DNA from: Amycolatopsis sp. CA-126428
Lineage (GTDB): Bacteria > Actinomycetota > Actinomycetes > Mycobacteriales > Pseudonocardiaceae
Reading direction: 5' to 3'
NCBI RefSeq assembly: GCF_002904335.1
Contig: NZ_PPHF01000013.1
Location: 1 to 50,205, forward strand
DNA length: 50,205 bases
The position numbers and the translations under genes were made by a program. A model generated the notes under the pieces. That model was given only the letters and a program-made list of their open reading frames with translations, was not told the DNA's origin and made no database searches. Below are positions 7,839 to 15,452 of the stretch, in pieces (position 1 is the stretch's first letter; every line of letters starts with the position of its first letter).

Positions 7839-8161
7839 CCAGACCGGGACAGACCGGTGGCACCCTCACCGACACCCTCAACGTCCTGCTGGACAAGGGA
7901 CTCGTCATCGACGCCACGGTCAAGGTGTCCTTGATCGGGATCGAGCTGCTGTCGATCGAGGCCAGGGTCGTGATCGCCAGCGTCGACACCTACATCCGCT
8001 ACCTCGAAGCGATGCAGCGGGTGAACGCGCAGGCGCAGCAGCCGAACCCCGGGCAGGTCTCCATCGGGCTCGACCACACCGTCGGGCTGATCCCGCCCCC
8101 GCCGCCGACACCAGCCGTTGCCGTCCAGGTGGAGCCCGCCATCCCCGTCGAACAGCCGTGA
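7835..8161 (+). CDS. gvpA: Gas vesicle structural protein GvpA
   Basis: A 108-residue protein whose first 65 residues carry the canonical shell-protein core: LLDKGLVIDATVKVSLIGIE, then ARVVIASVDTYIRYLEA. This matches the main rib-forming GvpA better than the two paralogues upstream. The C-terminal tail (about 68-108) is rich in proline and not conserved. The GTG at 7835 overlaps the gvpK stop. It is odd that the major shell gene is sixth in the operon instead of near the front. Confidence 0.83.
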   Translation: MTRPGQTGGTLTDTLNVLLDKGLVIDATVKVSLIGIELLSIEARVVIASVDTYIRYLEAMQRVNAQAQQPNPGQVSIGLDHTVGLIPPPPPTPAVAVQVEPAIPVEQP

Positions 8162-8718
8162 CGCTGCAGCTGTACGGGGTCGTGCGGGCCGGGCACCCGC
8201 GGGCGTCGCGCACGGTCTGCTGGGAGGACCTCGCCATGGTCGTCGGCGACCCCGAGCCCGACCCGGCGGCGCACTTGGCGGTGGTGTCCGCGCTCGTCGA
8301 GGGCGGCCCGGTGCTGCCGGTCCGGTTCGGCACCGTGGCCGAGGACGAGGACGCCGTCCGGACCGAGGTGCTCGCCCCGGCCGCGGACACCTACCGCGCC
8401 GACCTCGACCGGCTCGACGGCCTGGCCGAAGTGCACGTCTGCCTGCGGTTCACCGAACCCGGGTCGGCGTGGCGGGCGGCCCGCTCGGACGTCCTGCTTT
8501 CCCGGGTCGCCGAACGGGCCCGCGACTCCGTGGCGCTGCCGGCGGGCGAGAGCGCCGACGAGCGGTGGGCGTTCCTGGTCGGGCTGGGCGACCTGCTCGT
8601 CGTCCGGGACACCGTCGCCGGGCTCGCGCGTGGCGACGGCGTCCAGGCCGACTGGCTGGGACCGCTGCCCGCGTACAGCTTCCTCGACCGGCGGACGTGC
8701 TCCCGCTGGAGCTGGTGA
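8158..8718 (+). CDS. gvpL: Gas vesicle protein GvpL/GvpF family
   Basis: A 186-residue second member of the GvpF/L family. It has an N-terminal LQLYGVVRAG strand, the GGPVLPVRFGTVAEDED signature and a C-terminal GPLPAYSFLD. It lacks most of the charged helical middle present in gvpF, which explains the shorter length. Its last residues (RRTCSRWSW) are unusual for the family. The GTG start overlaps the gvpA stop and the stop overlaps the NHL gene. Confidence 0.83.
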   Translation: MTLQLYGVVRAGHPRASRTVCWEDLAMVVGDPEPDPAAHLAVVSALVEGGPVLPVRFGTVAEDEDAVRTEVLAPAADTYRADLDRLDGLAEVHVCLRFTEPGSAWRAARSDVLLSRVAERARDSVALPAGESADERWAFLVGLGDLLVVRDTVAGLARGDGVQADWLGPLPAYSFLDRRTCSRWSW

Positions 8719-9320
8719 GCGGGGGCGGAACAGTCGCTGAACACTCATCCCGGCGCTGGCCGCGGTGGCTCGCGGCCGGTGATCCTGGTGCTGTGACCAG
8801 CAGTGAAGCCGCCGCGCTGCCGCGCGCGTTCGGCGGGCCCGGCGCCGGGCCGGGGCAGTTCCGCGCGCCGTCCGGGCTCGCCGTCGACGCTCGCGGCCGG
8901 GTGTGGGTGGCCGACACCGGCAACGACCGGGTCCAGGCGTTCACCCGCGACGGCGCGCTCGTGCGCGTCCTGGCCGGGCGGCTCAAGGCACCGGAAGGGG
9001 TGGCGGTCGACGCGGCCGGCAACGTCTACGTCGCCGACACCGGCAACCGCCGCGTGGTCCAGTTTTCGTGGCAGGGCGGGTTCGTGCGCGAGTTCGCCGG
9101 CCTGACCCGGCCCCGCGGCGTCGCGCTCGACCACGAGGGGCGGCTGCTGGTCGACGACACCGGGCGCGTGGCCCGGTTCGACACCCGCACCGGCGTCGCG
9201 CTGCCCGGCACGGCCGAGCCGATCAGCTCACCGAGGGACGTCGCCGACGACGGCACCGGCGGGGTCTGGGTCGCCGAGCCGGGCAACCACCGGATCGTCC
9301 ACTTCGGAGCGTCCGGCTAG
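8715..9320 (+). CDS. NHL-repeat beta-propeller protein at the end of the gvp operon
   Basis: A 201-residue protein with four NHL-type blades after a short basic N-terminus: GLAVDARGRVWVADTGNDRV, GVAVDAAGNVYVADTGNRRV, a degenerate third (GVALDHEGRLLVDDTG) and a fourth (VWVAEPGNHRIVHF). Four blades are too few for a closed six-blade propeller, so it may dimerise or be a fragment. No signal peptide is visible. The GTG at 8715 overlaps the gvpL stop as GTGA; GTG 8793 is an alternative. The stop overlaps the convergent CoA-binding gene (CTAG). A role in gas vesicles is suggested only by position. Confidence 0.8.
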   Translation: MSGGGTVAEHSSRRWPRWLAAGDPGAVTSSEAAALPRAFGGPGAGPGQFRAPSGLAVDARGRVWVADTGNDRVQAFTRDGALVRVLAGRLKAPEGVAVDAAGNVYVADTGNRRVVQFSWQGGFVREFAGLTRPRGVALDHEGRLLVDDTGRVARFDTRTGVALPGTAEPISSPRDVADDGTGGVWVAEPGNHRIVHFGASG

Positions 9321-9718
9321 CTCTTCGAGATCGAGGCGGTCGCGCGGACGACGGCGGTGCAGCGGTTCTCGACGTAGGCGAGCCCGCCCTCTTCGGCGAT
9401 GCGACGCGCCTCGGCGGAGACGATGCCTTGCTGCAGCCACAGCGCTTTGGCGCCGATCTCGACGGCGTCGCGGGCGATGCCCGGCGCTTCGGGGGACGGC
9501 CGGAAGACGTCGACGAGGTCGACCGGCTCCGGGATGTCCTGCAGCGACCGGTACACCTTTTCGCCGAGCAGCTCGGTCGCGGTCGGGTGCACCGGGATGA
9601 TCCGGAAGCCGTGGGCCTGCAGGACGGCCGGGACGCCGTGCGCGGCCTTCGCCGGATCGCGGCTCAGGCCGACGACGGCGATCGTGCTCGCGCCGGCGAG
9701 GATCTCCTCTGGGGTCAT
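9317..9718 (-). CDS. CoA-binding domain protein (YccU-like)
   Basis: A 133-residue single-domain Rossmann protein. STIAVVGLSRDPAKAAHGV is the nucleotide/CoA-binding start, followed by IIPVHPTATELLGEKVYRSL, VDLVDVFRPS and the C-terminal ENRCTAVV. The family resembles the CoA-binding part of succinyl-CoA synthetase alpha; the role of stand-alone members is unclear. The ATG at 9718 gives the usual length. Its stop overlaps the NHL gene on the other strand. Confidence 0.88.
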   Translation of the reverse strand: MTPEEILAGASTIAVVGLSRDPAKAAHGVPAVLQAHGFRIIPVHPTATELLGEKVYRSLQDIPEPVDLVDVFRPSPEAPGIARDAVEIGAKALWLQQGIVSAEARRIAEEGGLAYVENRCTAVVRATASISKS

Positions 9719-9741
9719 ACCGGTGGAACGCGCGGTGGGCG

Positions 9742-10314
9742 TCAAAGCTTCCAGAGCCGCAGGCCGCGCACGCGGTAGACCGGCCACACGACGTGCCACG
9801 GCTTCCGGCGGGCGAAGGTCGCGGCGCAGATCAGGATGTTGCGGGCGGACGTCGTCGCGACTTCGTGGCGGTCGGCCCAGGTGGCGCCCTTGGCGCCGAC
9901 GGCGATCCGGAACACGGTCAGCAGGCCGCGGCCCTGCAGGTCGTACTTCGCGCCGGTGTCCCCGGAGCCGGGGGCCAGTTCGGCGATCTCGGCGCCGAAC
10001 GCGCGGGCCGCCTGCGGCGCCACTTCGGCGGGGACCACGCCGACACTGCGGGTGATCGCCTTGCCGTGCATCCGCCGCGCGTAGCGGAACAGCAGCGCGC
10101 GTTCCCACCACGGCAGCAGCCGGTGGTGCCGGAGGAGGGCGGCGCACTCGCCGTGCCCGATCGCGAAGATGCTCGTGAGCTCGTCGTAGGCGCCGTTCGT
10201 CGCGGGCTCGTTGAGGTGCAGGCGCACCTCGAACCGGGTGCGCGCGGTCAGTTCGTCGAGCCGCTCGCGGTGATCGAGCCGCGCCTTCGCGCGGGAGAGG
10301 GACCAGTCGGACAT
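9742..10314 (-). CDS. Conserved-looking protein of unknown function
   Basis: A 190-residue protein I do not recognise. It is rich in arginine and tryptophan, with no signal peptide or clear membrane segment. Distinct stretches are AIGHGECAALLRHHRLLPWW, RYARRMHGKAITRSVGVVP, TGAKYDLQGRGLLTVFRIAV and a C-terminal VYRVRGLRLWKL. The ATG at 10314 has GGAGGTC just upstream, which supports the start. It lies 23 bases upstream of the CoA-binding gene on the same strand, so they may be cotranscribed. The gene composition matches its neighbours. Confidence 0.7.
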   Translation of the reverse strand: MSDWSLSRAKARLDHRERLDELTARTRFEVRLHLNEPATNGAYDELTSIFAIGHGECAALLRHHRLLPWWERALLFRYARRMHGKAITRSVGVVPAEVAPQAARAFGAEIAELAPGSGDTGAKYDLQGRGLLTVFRIAVGAKGATWADRHEVATTSARNILICAATFARRKPWHVVWPVYRVRGLRLWKL

Positions 10315-10370
10315 CGGACCTCCAGGCGTCGCGCACAGGCTAGTTGGCGCGCGACGCCCGGACCACGCTT

Positions 10371-10874
10371 TCAGCCGATCTTCTCGCCGTACATCTCTCC
10401 GAGCGGGTCGGAGATCAGCTCGACGCGGGCACCGTCCGGGTCGGACAGGTAGATGGACGTCTTGCTCTCCAGCAGGTACTGGACGCCGGCTTCGTCGAGC
10501 TTGTCTTTGATGGCGCCCCACCGCTCGGGCTCGACGGACAGCGCCAGGTGGTGCAGTCCACCGAGGACTTCCGCGTACGGGCCGAGGTCCAGGCCGGGCA
10601 GGTCGAAGAAGGCGACCGCGTTGCCGTTGCCGACGTCGAAGAAGAAGTGGCTGGAGCCGGGGTAGTCGCGGTTCTCGATCAGCTCGGTGAGCGGGAAGCC
10701 CAGGATGTCCTGGTAGAACTCGATCGTCCGCTCGACGTCGCTGGAGATCAGCGCGGTGTGGTGGATGCCGCGGCCGTTCGTCGCCGGGCGTTCGGCGGCC
10801 GGGCGCAGGTGGCGCTCGCGCAGTTCGTCGCGGACCTCGGCGAGCTTGGTGACCTCGGCCTGGGTCGGTGCCAT
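10371..10874 (-). CDS. VOC/glyoxalase-fold protein
   Basis: A 167-residue protein with an N-terminal helix (about 1-40), then a vicinal-oxygen-chelate domain: GIHHTALISSDVERTIEFYQ, GGLHHLALSV and VELISDP. The metal-ligand positions look filled by His in the first and third strands and Glu near the end. Such proteins include dioxygenases and lyases. It is divergent from a meta-cleavage hydratase/decarboxylase pair, so it may act on ring-cleavage intermediates. The ATG at 10874 has AGGAAGGGA upstream; an earlier ATG at 10907 does not. Confidence 0.85.
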   Translation of the reverse strand: MAPTQAEVTKLAEVRDELRERHLRPAAERPATNGRGIHHTALISSDVERTIEFYQDILGFPLTELIENRDYPGSSHFFFDVGNGNAVAFFDLPGLDLGPYAEVLGGLHHLALSVEPERWGAIKDKLDEAGVQYLLESKTSIYLSDPDGARVELISDPLGEMYGEKIG

Positions 10875-10951
10875 GTCCCTCACGTCCCTTCCTGGTGTGG
10901 TGCTCACGCTACGCCCGATTTATCTCGCGCGCAAGAGATTGCTTGGTGAGA

Positions 10952-10968
10952 GTTCCGCTGGACGGAAC
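10952..10968. promoter_or_regulatory. Palindrome upstream of the meta-cleavage operon
   Basis: GTTCCG, 5 bases, then CGGAAC forms a perfect 6-base inverted repeat 45 bases before the hydratase start. A smaller GCAA-GAGA-TTGC repeat lies just upstream at 10931-10942. The 17-bp GTTCC-type palindrome resembles IclR-family operators that control aromatic catabolism, but no such regulator is encoded in the window. Confidence 0.45.
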
Positions 10969-11012
10969 ATCGTCGCTTGTGTGCGCGGGGCGCGCACGGC
11001 AGAGTTCCGGGG

Positions 11013-11810
11013 GTGGACGTCAGTAAGGTGCAGGAGGCCGCCGTCGCGCTGGCGGGGGCCTATGCCTCGCGTGAGCCGATCGAGCCGCTGATCAAGACGT
11101 ATCCGGACGCGGACGTCGAGGACGCGTACCGGATCCAGCAGGAGCAGGTGCGGCAGTGGGTCGAGGGCGGCGACGCCGTCCGCGGCCACAAGGTCGGCCT
11201 CGCGTCGGCGGCGATGCAGCGGCAGATGGGCGTCGACCAGCCCGACTACGGGCACCTCACCGGCAGCATGTTCCACCTGGAGCACCAGCCGATCCCGACG
11301 TCGGCGTTCCTGCAGCCGCGGATCGAGCCGGAGATCGCGTTCGTGCTCGGCTCGGCCCTGCGCGGGCCGGGGGTGACGGTCGCCGACGCGGTGCGCGCAG
11401 TCGAGTTCGTGCTGCCGTCGCTGGAGATCGTCGATTCCCGCATCCAGGACTGGAAGATCTCCCTGTTCGACACCATCGCGGACAACGCGTCTTCCGGTGG
11501 CGTGGTGCTGGGGAGCAGCCCGACGGCCCTGGGGTCGGTGGACCTGCGGCTGGCCGGCTGCGTGCTGTACCGGAACGGTTCGGTGGCGGCGACGGGCGCG
11601 GGCGGCGCGGTGCTCGGGTCGCCGTTGAACTCGCTGGTGTGGCTGGCGAACACGGTGGGGCCGCTGGGCGTCACCCTGGAGCCCGGCCACGTCGTGCTGC
11701 CGGGGTCGATGACCCGGGCGATCCCGGTGTCGCCGGGCGACACGATCGTCACCACGATCGCCGGGATCGGCAGTGTTACCGCGGTCTTCGGTTCTCCGGA
11801 GGAATCGTGA
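11013..11810 (+). CDS. 2-keto-4-pentenoate hydratase
   Basis: A 265-residue member of the fumarylacetoacetase-like hydratase/decarboxylase family. Characteristic stretches are GHKVGLASAAMQRQMGV, PRIEPEIAFVLG with the metal-binding glutamates, and EIVDSRIQDWKI. It adds water to 2-hydroxypenta-2,4-dienoate in meta-cleavage of catechols. GTG at 11013 is the likely start; there is no strong ribosome site. The stop overlaps the next gene as GTGA. The two products are homologous and the partner is a 4-oxalocrotonate decarboxylase, so they probably form the known hydratase-decarboxylase complex. Confidence 0.88.
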   Translation: MDVSKVQEAAVALAGAYASREPIEPLIKTYPDADVEDAYRIQQEQVRQWVEGGDAVRGHKVGLASAAMQRQMGVDQPDYGHLTGSMFHLEHQPIPTSAFLQPRIEPEIAFVLGSALRGPGVTVADAVRAVEFVLPSLEIVDSRIQDWKISLFDTIADNASSGGVVLGSSPTALGSVDLRLAGCVLYRNGSVAATGAGGAVLGSPLNSLVWLANTVGPLGVTLEPGHVVLPGSMTRAIPVSPGDTIVTTIAGIGSVTAVFGSPEES

Positions 11811-12568
11811 ACGTGCGAGAAGCAGCCGCTTCGTTGCTGGGGACGGTCTCGGAGCGCGAGCCGCTCTCGGCCGGCTGGCCGGACCTGGACGTCGACACGG
11901 CGTACGCGATCCAGGACGAAGCCCTGCGTCAGCGGCGGGCGCGCGGGGAGACGTTGATCGGGGTGAAGCTGGGGCTGACGTCCCGGGCCAAGCAGGAGCG
12001 GATGGGCATCGACGCGCCGTTGCTGGCCTGGCTGACCGACGCGATGGTGCTGCCGATCGGCGCCCCGGTGCCCCACGACGAGCTGATCCACCCGCGCGCG
12101 GAGCCGGAACTGGTCTTCGTGCTGGGCCGCCGGCTGGCGGGCCCGGGCGTGACGGCGGCGACGGCGCTGGCCGCGGTCGACCGCGTGTACGGCGGCATCG
12201 AGGTGATCGACAGCCGCTACGCGGACTACCGGTTCACGCTCCCGGACGCCGTCGCGGACAACGGCTCGTCGGCGTACTTCAGCCTGGGCCCGGTGGGTGT
12301 CGCGCCGGCTTCCCTGGATCTGTCGTTGGAGGCGGCCCTCCTGGAGGTCGACGGCCAGATAGTCGACACGGCAACGGGCGCGGCGGTCCAGGGCCACCCG
12401 GCGGAGGCCTTGGCCCTGGCGGCGAACACCCTGGCGGCGCGCGGCTTGGCGTTGGAGCCGGGCTGGCTGGTCCTGACCGGCGGAATGACGGACGCGGTCC
12501 CCCTCCGCCCCGGCTCCCGCCTCGCCGCCCACTTCTCCCACCTGGGCTCCCTAACCCTCGCCACCTAA
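11807..12568 (+). CDS. 4-oxalocrotonate decarboxylase
   Basis: A 253-residue paralogue of the preceding gene. It has GVKLGLTSRAKQERMGIDAP, PRAEPELVFVLGRRLAGPG and EVIDSRYADYRFTLPDAVAD, which fit the XylI/DmpH decarboxylase branch better than the hydratase. It decarboxylates 2-oxohex-3-enedioate to 2-oxopent-4-enoate, the substrate of its neighbour. AGGAG lies upstream of the GTG. The upstream dioxygenase, dehydrogenase and aldolase of a full meta pathway are not present, so the pair supports genes elsewhere. The end of the gene touches the first unit of a 21-bp repeat array. Confidence 0.85.
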   Translation: MNVREAAASLLGTVSEREPLSAGWPDLDVDTAYAIQDEALRQRRARGETLIGVKLGLTSRAKQERMGIDAPLLAWLTDAMVLPIGAPVPHDELIHPRAEPELVFVLGRRLAGPGVTAATALAAVDRVYGGIEVIDSRYADYRFTLPDAVADNGSSAYFSLGPVGVAPASLDLSLEAALLEVDGQIVDTATGAAVQGHPAEALALAANTLAARGLALEPGWLVLTGGMTDAVPLRPGSRLAAHFSHLGSLTLAT

Positions 12569-12942
12569 CCCCAACGCCGCCCACTCACCCTCGACGCCCC
12601 ACCAATCACCCCCGATGCCCCTCCAGTCCCGCGAGTTGACCGCCCAGTCACGTGAGTCGGCCGCTCAATCACGTGAGATGCCCGCCCGATCGATTCGCGC
12701 GAGTGACGCGTACCGGACCGGCGAACTGGCGTACCCGGAGGGTCGGCTCGCGTGTCTGGGGGGTCGGCTTGCGTACCTGGACGGTCGGCTGGCGAGTCGG
12801 CCGCCTCAATACGCGGGCAGATCGGCTGGGTGCGCGGCCGACTGCCTGGGTACGTGGGCCGACCCTCCGGGTACGCGAGCCGACTGCCTGGGTACGTGGG
12901 CCGACCCCCCGGGTACGCGAGCCGACTGGACGGGGTGGGGGT
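12565..12942. repeat. Degenerate 21-bp repeat array in a gene-free region
   Basis: The gap between two convergent genes (12569-12980) is built from units of exactly 21 bases. Seventeen consecutive units from 12565 to 12921 keep one register with no indel, and an eighteenth is plausible. Units at 12628-12690 share CACGTGAG and CCGC-CAAT-like ends. Units at 12838-12921 share CTGGGTACGTGGG or CCGGGTACGCGAG after CCGAC, and the pair at 12838-12879 is repeated almost exactly at 12880-12921. Open frames cross it because 21 is a multiple of 3, but codon use and lack of ribosome sites argue against a gene. Confidence 0.85.
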
Positions 12943-12980
12943 GGGGGCGGGGTGCAGGTGAGTGGGGCGGCAGGTGGCGG

Positions 12981-14894
12981 TTAGGGCTGGCCGTTTCGGT
13001 AGGCGCGGGCCTGGATCTCGTACAGCTCGTGGTAGACCCCGCCCGCGCTGATCAGCTCGTCGTGGGTGCCTTCTTCGATCAGTTTTCCCTTCTCGAGCAC
13101 CAGGATCCGGTCGGCCGAGCGGATGTTGGCCAGCCGGTGCGTCACCAGCACCGTCGTACGGCGGCCGCGGTCCGAGCGGCTCGCGTGCTGGAGCCCGGCG
13201 AACACGCGGGCTTCCGCTCGGGCGTCGAGCGCCGCTGTCGGTTCGTCGGCCACCAGGACCGAGGCGTCCCGGTAGATGCCGCGGGCGATGCCCATGCGCT
13301 GCCACTGGCCGCCGGAAAGGTCGTGTCCCTCGTCGAACTTCTTCGACAGGACCGTGTTCTCCCCGGCCGGCAGGGAAGCGATCACCTCGTCCGCGCCCGA
13401 GTAGTCGACGGCTTCGCGCCACGCCTGCCTGTCCGGGTCCGGCCGGCCGAGGCGGCCGACCGTGATGTTGTTCGCCGCCGTCATCGGCCACTCCGCCGGT
13501 TCCTGCGCGATCACCGCGATGTTCGCGTGCACCGATGCCGGATCCGCCCGGGCGAGGTCGACGTCGTCCCAGCGGACCGTGCCCTCGTCCGGCGGGTAGA
13601 GCCCGGTGAGCAGCTTGCCGAGGGTGGTCTTGCCCGAGCCGTTTTCACCGACCAGCGCGACCACCTCGCCGCGCCGGATCGTCAGCGAGACGTCCCGGAG
13701 CGCCGGGCTGTCCCGGCCCGGGTAGGTGAACGTGACGCCGTCCAGCCGGATCTCGGCCGGGTCGGCCGGCGCGGTCACCGACGTCGGCGGTGGTTGCCGC
13801 TTCCGGGATTCCGCGAGCAGCTGGTTGTAGAACCCGATGTAGAAGGAGTCCTCGTACAGCGAATTGACCGCGCGCATGGTGTTGGACAGCGCCGTGGACG
13901 CCGTGCGCATCGCCAGCACCGCCGTGCCGGCCAGCGCCAGCTCCATCGCGCCGGTGTAGAGCAGCCAGCCGAGCACCAGGTACGCGACCGCCGTGCCGAA
14001 GCCGGCCGCCGCCCGCCCGCTGGTGCGCACCAGGTTGCTCCGGTGCGCCAGCCGCATCTCCTCGCGCGTGAGGCTGCGTGAGATGCGCCGGTACTCGCCG
14101 AGCAGCGGCTCCTGCAACGTCAGCGCGTGTCGTTCGAGGGCCATCGAGCGCCAGGTGGCGACCTCTTCCACGACCGACTTGCGGATGTTGCGCCCGACGG
14201 TGTCCAGGAAGTGCCGGTAGTTCAGCTTCGCGACGCGCGCGGCGGCCCAGCCGTCGGCCGCCGCCGCGAGCAGGAGCACCGGGGCCAGCCACGGGTTGAG
14301 CAGTCCGGCCGTGAGCATCGCCGCCGCCAGCGAGATCACCGACGACGTCAGGTCGGCGAGCCGCCGCAGGCTCGTCTCGATGGCCCGCACCCCGAACCGC
14401 GCGCCCTGCCGGGCCAGCTCGCGGAAGTCCGCGTCCTCGAACGCGATCAGCCCGACGCGCACGACCGCGGCCGTCACCGCGTCGTCCGCCGCCGCGGTGA
14501 CCCGGGGCCGGAGCGCGCCTTCGACGGCGGCGACGGCCGCGTCCAGCACCGCGCGCGCCGCGTACGACCCGGTGACGACCGCGATCGCCGGCAACGACTG
14601 CAGCACGCGTTCCGGCGTCGGGCCCTGTTCGAGCAGCGCGGTGAAGACGTTCGCGGTGGCGAGCAGCCCGAACGCCGTGACGCAGCCGGACACGACGTGC
14701 ACGACGGCGGCCAGCAGCGTCAGCCGCGGCGAAGTCCGCCACGCCAGCCGCAGCACGACCGAGATCGCGGTGGGCAGTGCGCGCACGGCCTGGCCGAAGC
14801 CCGCGGCGGCCACGCGTTCGTCGACGCGGGCCCATTCGGGCATCTTGACGTTCTCGACCCCGATCAGCGGGGGCGGCTCGGTGGTTGTGGACAC
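12981..14894 (-). CDS. ABC transporter, fused permease and ATPase
   Basis: A 637-residue half-transporter. A membrane domain of about six segments spans residues 45-345, and the ATPase domain 380-630. Walker A is GENGSGKT (416-423), the signature is LSGGQ (526-530) and Walker B runs into DEPTAALD (550-557). The H-loop His is near 586. The architecture is that of type IV exporters of lipids, drugs or peptides, and it would act as a homodimer. The GTG at 14894 starts STTTEPPP. No partner or precursor peptide lies beside it, so the cargo is unknown. Confidence 0.9.
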   Translation of the reverse strand: MSTTTEPPPLIGVENVKMPEWARVDERVAAAGFGQAVRALPTAISVVLRLAWRTSPRLTLLAAVVHVVSGCVTAFGLLATANVFTALLEQGPTPERVLQSLPAIAVVTGSYAARAVLDAAVAAVEGALRPRVTAAADDAVTAAVVRVGLIAFEDADFRELARQGARFGVRAIETSLRRLADLTSSVISLAAAMLTAGLLNPWLAPVLLLAAAADGWAAARVAKLNYRHFLDTVGRNIRKSVVEEVATWRSMALERHALTLQEPLLGEYRRISRSLTREEMRLAHRSNLVRTSGRAAAGFGTAVAYLVLGWLLYTGAMELALAGTAVLAMRTASTALSNTMRAVNSLYEDSFYIGFYNQLLAESRKRQPPPTSVTAPADPAEIRLDGVTFTYPGRDSPALRDVSLTIRRGEVVALVGENGSGKTTLGKLLTGLYPPDEGTVRWDDVDLARADPASVHANIAVIAQEPAEWPMTAANNITVGRLGRPDPDRQAWREAVDYSGADEVIASLPAGENTVLSKKFDEGHDLSGGQWQRMGIARGIYRDASVLVADEPTAALDARAEARVFAGLQHASRSDRGRRTTVLVTHRLANIRSADRILVLEKGKLIEEGTHDELISAGGVYHELYEIQARAYRNGQP

Positions 14895-14935
14895 GCCTTC
14901 ATCTGTACTCCGGGGGTCCGACAGTTTCGGCGCCG

Positions 14936-15403
14936 CTACTGGTCCTTCCGGGTGTACCTGGCCCGCAAAAACGGGCTGTACTCCGGGTTTTCACCCATCC
15001 GGACGTCGATTTCGTGCGCCAGCGTGCCGCCGCCGGGCGTGAGCCGGTGCCGGGCGACGCCGCGCGCGGTCCGCTTCTCCAGGGTCAGCGTCGCGCCGGT
15101 CCAGGTGCCGCGGGCGGGCGACTCGGGTGGGAAGCCGTAGCTGTCGAAGCCGTACCAGAGCGTCTCGCCGGTGGCCGGGTCGGCGGTGAAGACGTTGTGG
15201 CCGAGGAACTCGGACCCGTCCTCGCGCCGCTGGCGATAGTGCTGGATCACGGCGAAACCGTTGAGGGCCAAGCGGTATTCGCAGTCGGCACGCGCGGTCG
15301 AGGCCGGTGCCCACGGCGAGGCGGCGAGTTCCTCGGTGCCGGTCCAGTCGCCGACGAACGCCTTCAGCGCGTCGTGCGCGGGCCCGAGGCGGGGCATGTC
15401 CAT
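14936..15403 (-). CDS. DUF1579 family protein
   Basis: A 155-residue soluble protein. AFVGDWTGTEELAASPWAP opens the family fold, followed by EYRLALNGFAVIQHYRQ and ETLWYGFDSYG, then RGTWTGATLTLEKRT. DUF1579 proteins are small beta-barrel-like proteins of unknown function. The ATG at 15403 has GGAG upstream. It is divergent from a MarR regulator, and a perfect 18-bp palindrome lies in the 49-bp gap, so it is probably the regulator's target. Confidence 0.85.
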   Translation of the reverse strand: MDMPRLGPAHDALKAFVGDWTGTEELAASPWAPASTARADCEYRLALNGFAVIQHYRQRREDGSEFLGHNVFTADPATGETLWYGFDSYGFPPESPARGTWTGATLTLEKRTARGVARHRLTPGGGTLAHEIDVRMGENPEYSPFLRARYTRKDQ

Positions 15404-15416
15404 GGTCGTCTCCGTT

Positions 15417-15434
15417 TCGACAGGTACCTGTCGA
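15417..15434. promoter_or_regulatory. Perfect 18-bp palindrome, putative MarR operator
   Basis: TCGACAGGTACCTGTCGA is self-complementary over all 18 bases. It sits in the gap between the divergent DUF1579 and MarR genes, 13 bases from one start and 18 from the other. A dimeric MarR protein bound here would control both. Confidence 0.75.
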
Positions 15435-15452
15435 TATGCGAGACTAGCACGC

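Noticed and set aside
8118..8714. In-frame extension of the NHL gene upstream over gvpL
   Set aside because: It would overlap gvpL completely in another frame; the GTGA junction at 8715 is the natural start.
12565..12942. CRISPR array
   Set aside because: The units are contiguous 21-mers without unique spacers, and no cas gene is present.
12652..12984. Plus-strand frame across the 21-bp array
   Set aside because: Open only because 21 is a multiple of 3; no ribosome site, and it runs into the end of the ABC gene.
12565..13491. Minus-strand frame with a 7-residue repeat
   Set aside because: The repeat part follows from the 21-bp unit, and the rest is antisense-frame shadow of the ABC transporter; no start with a ribosome site.
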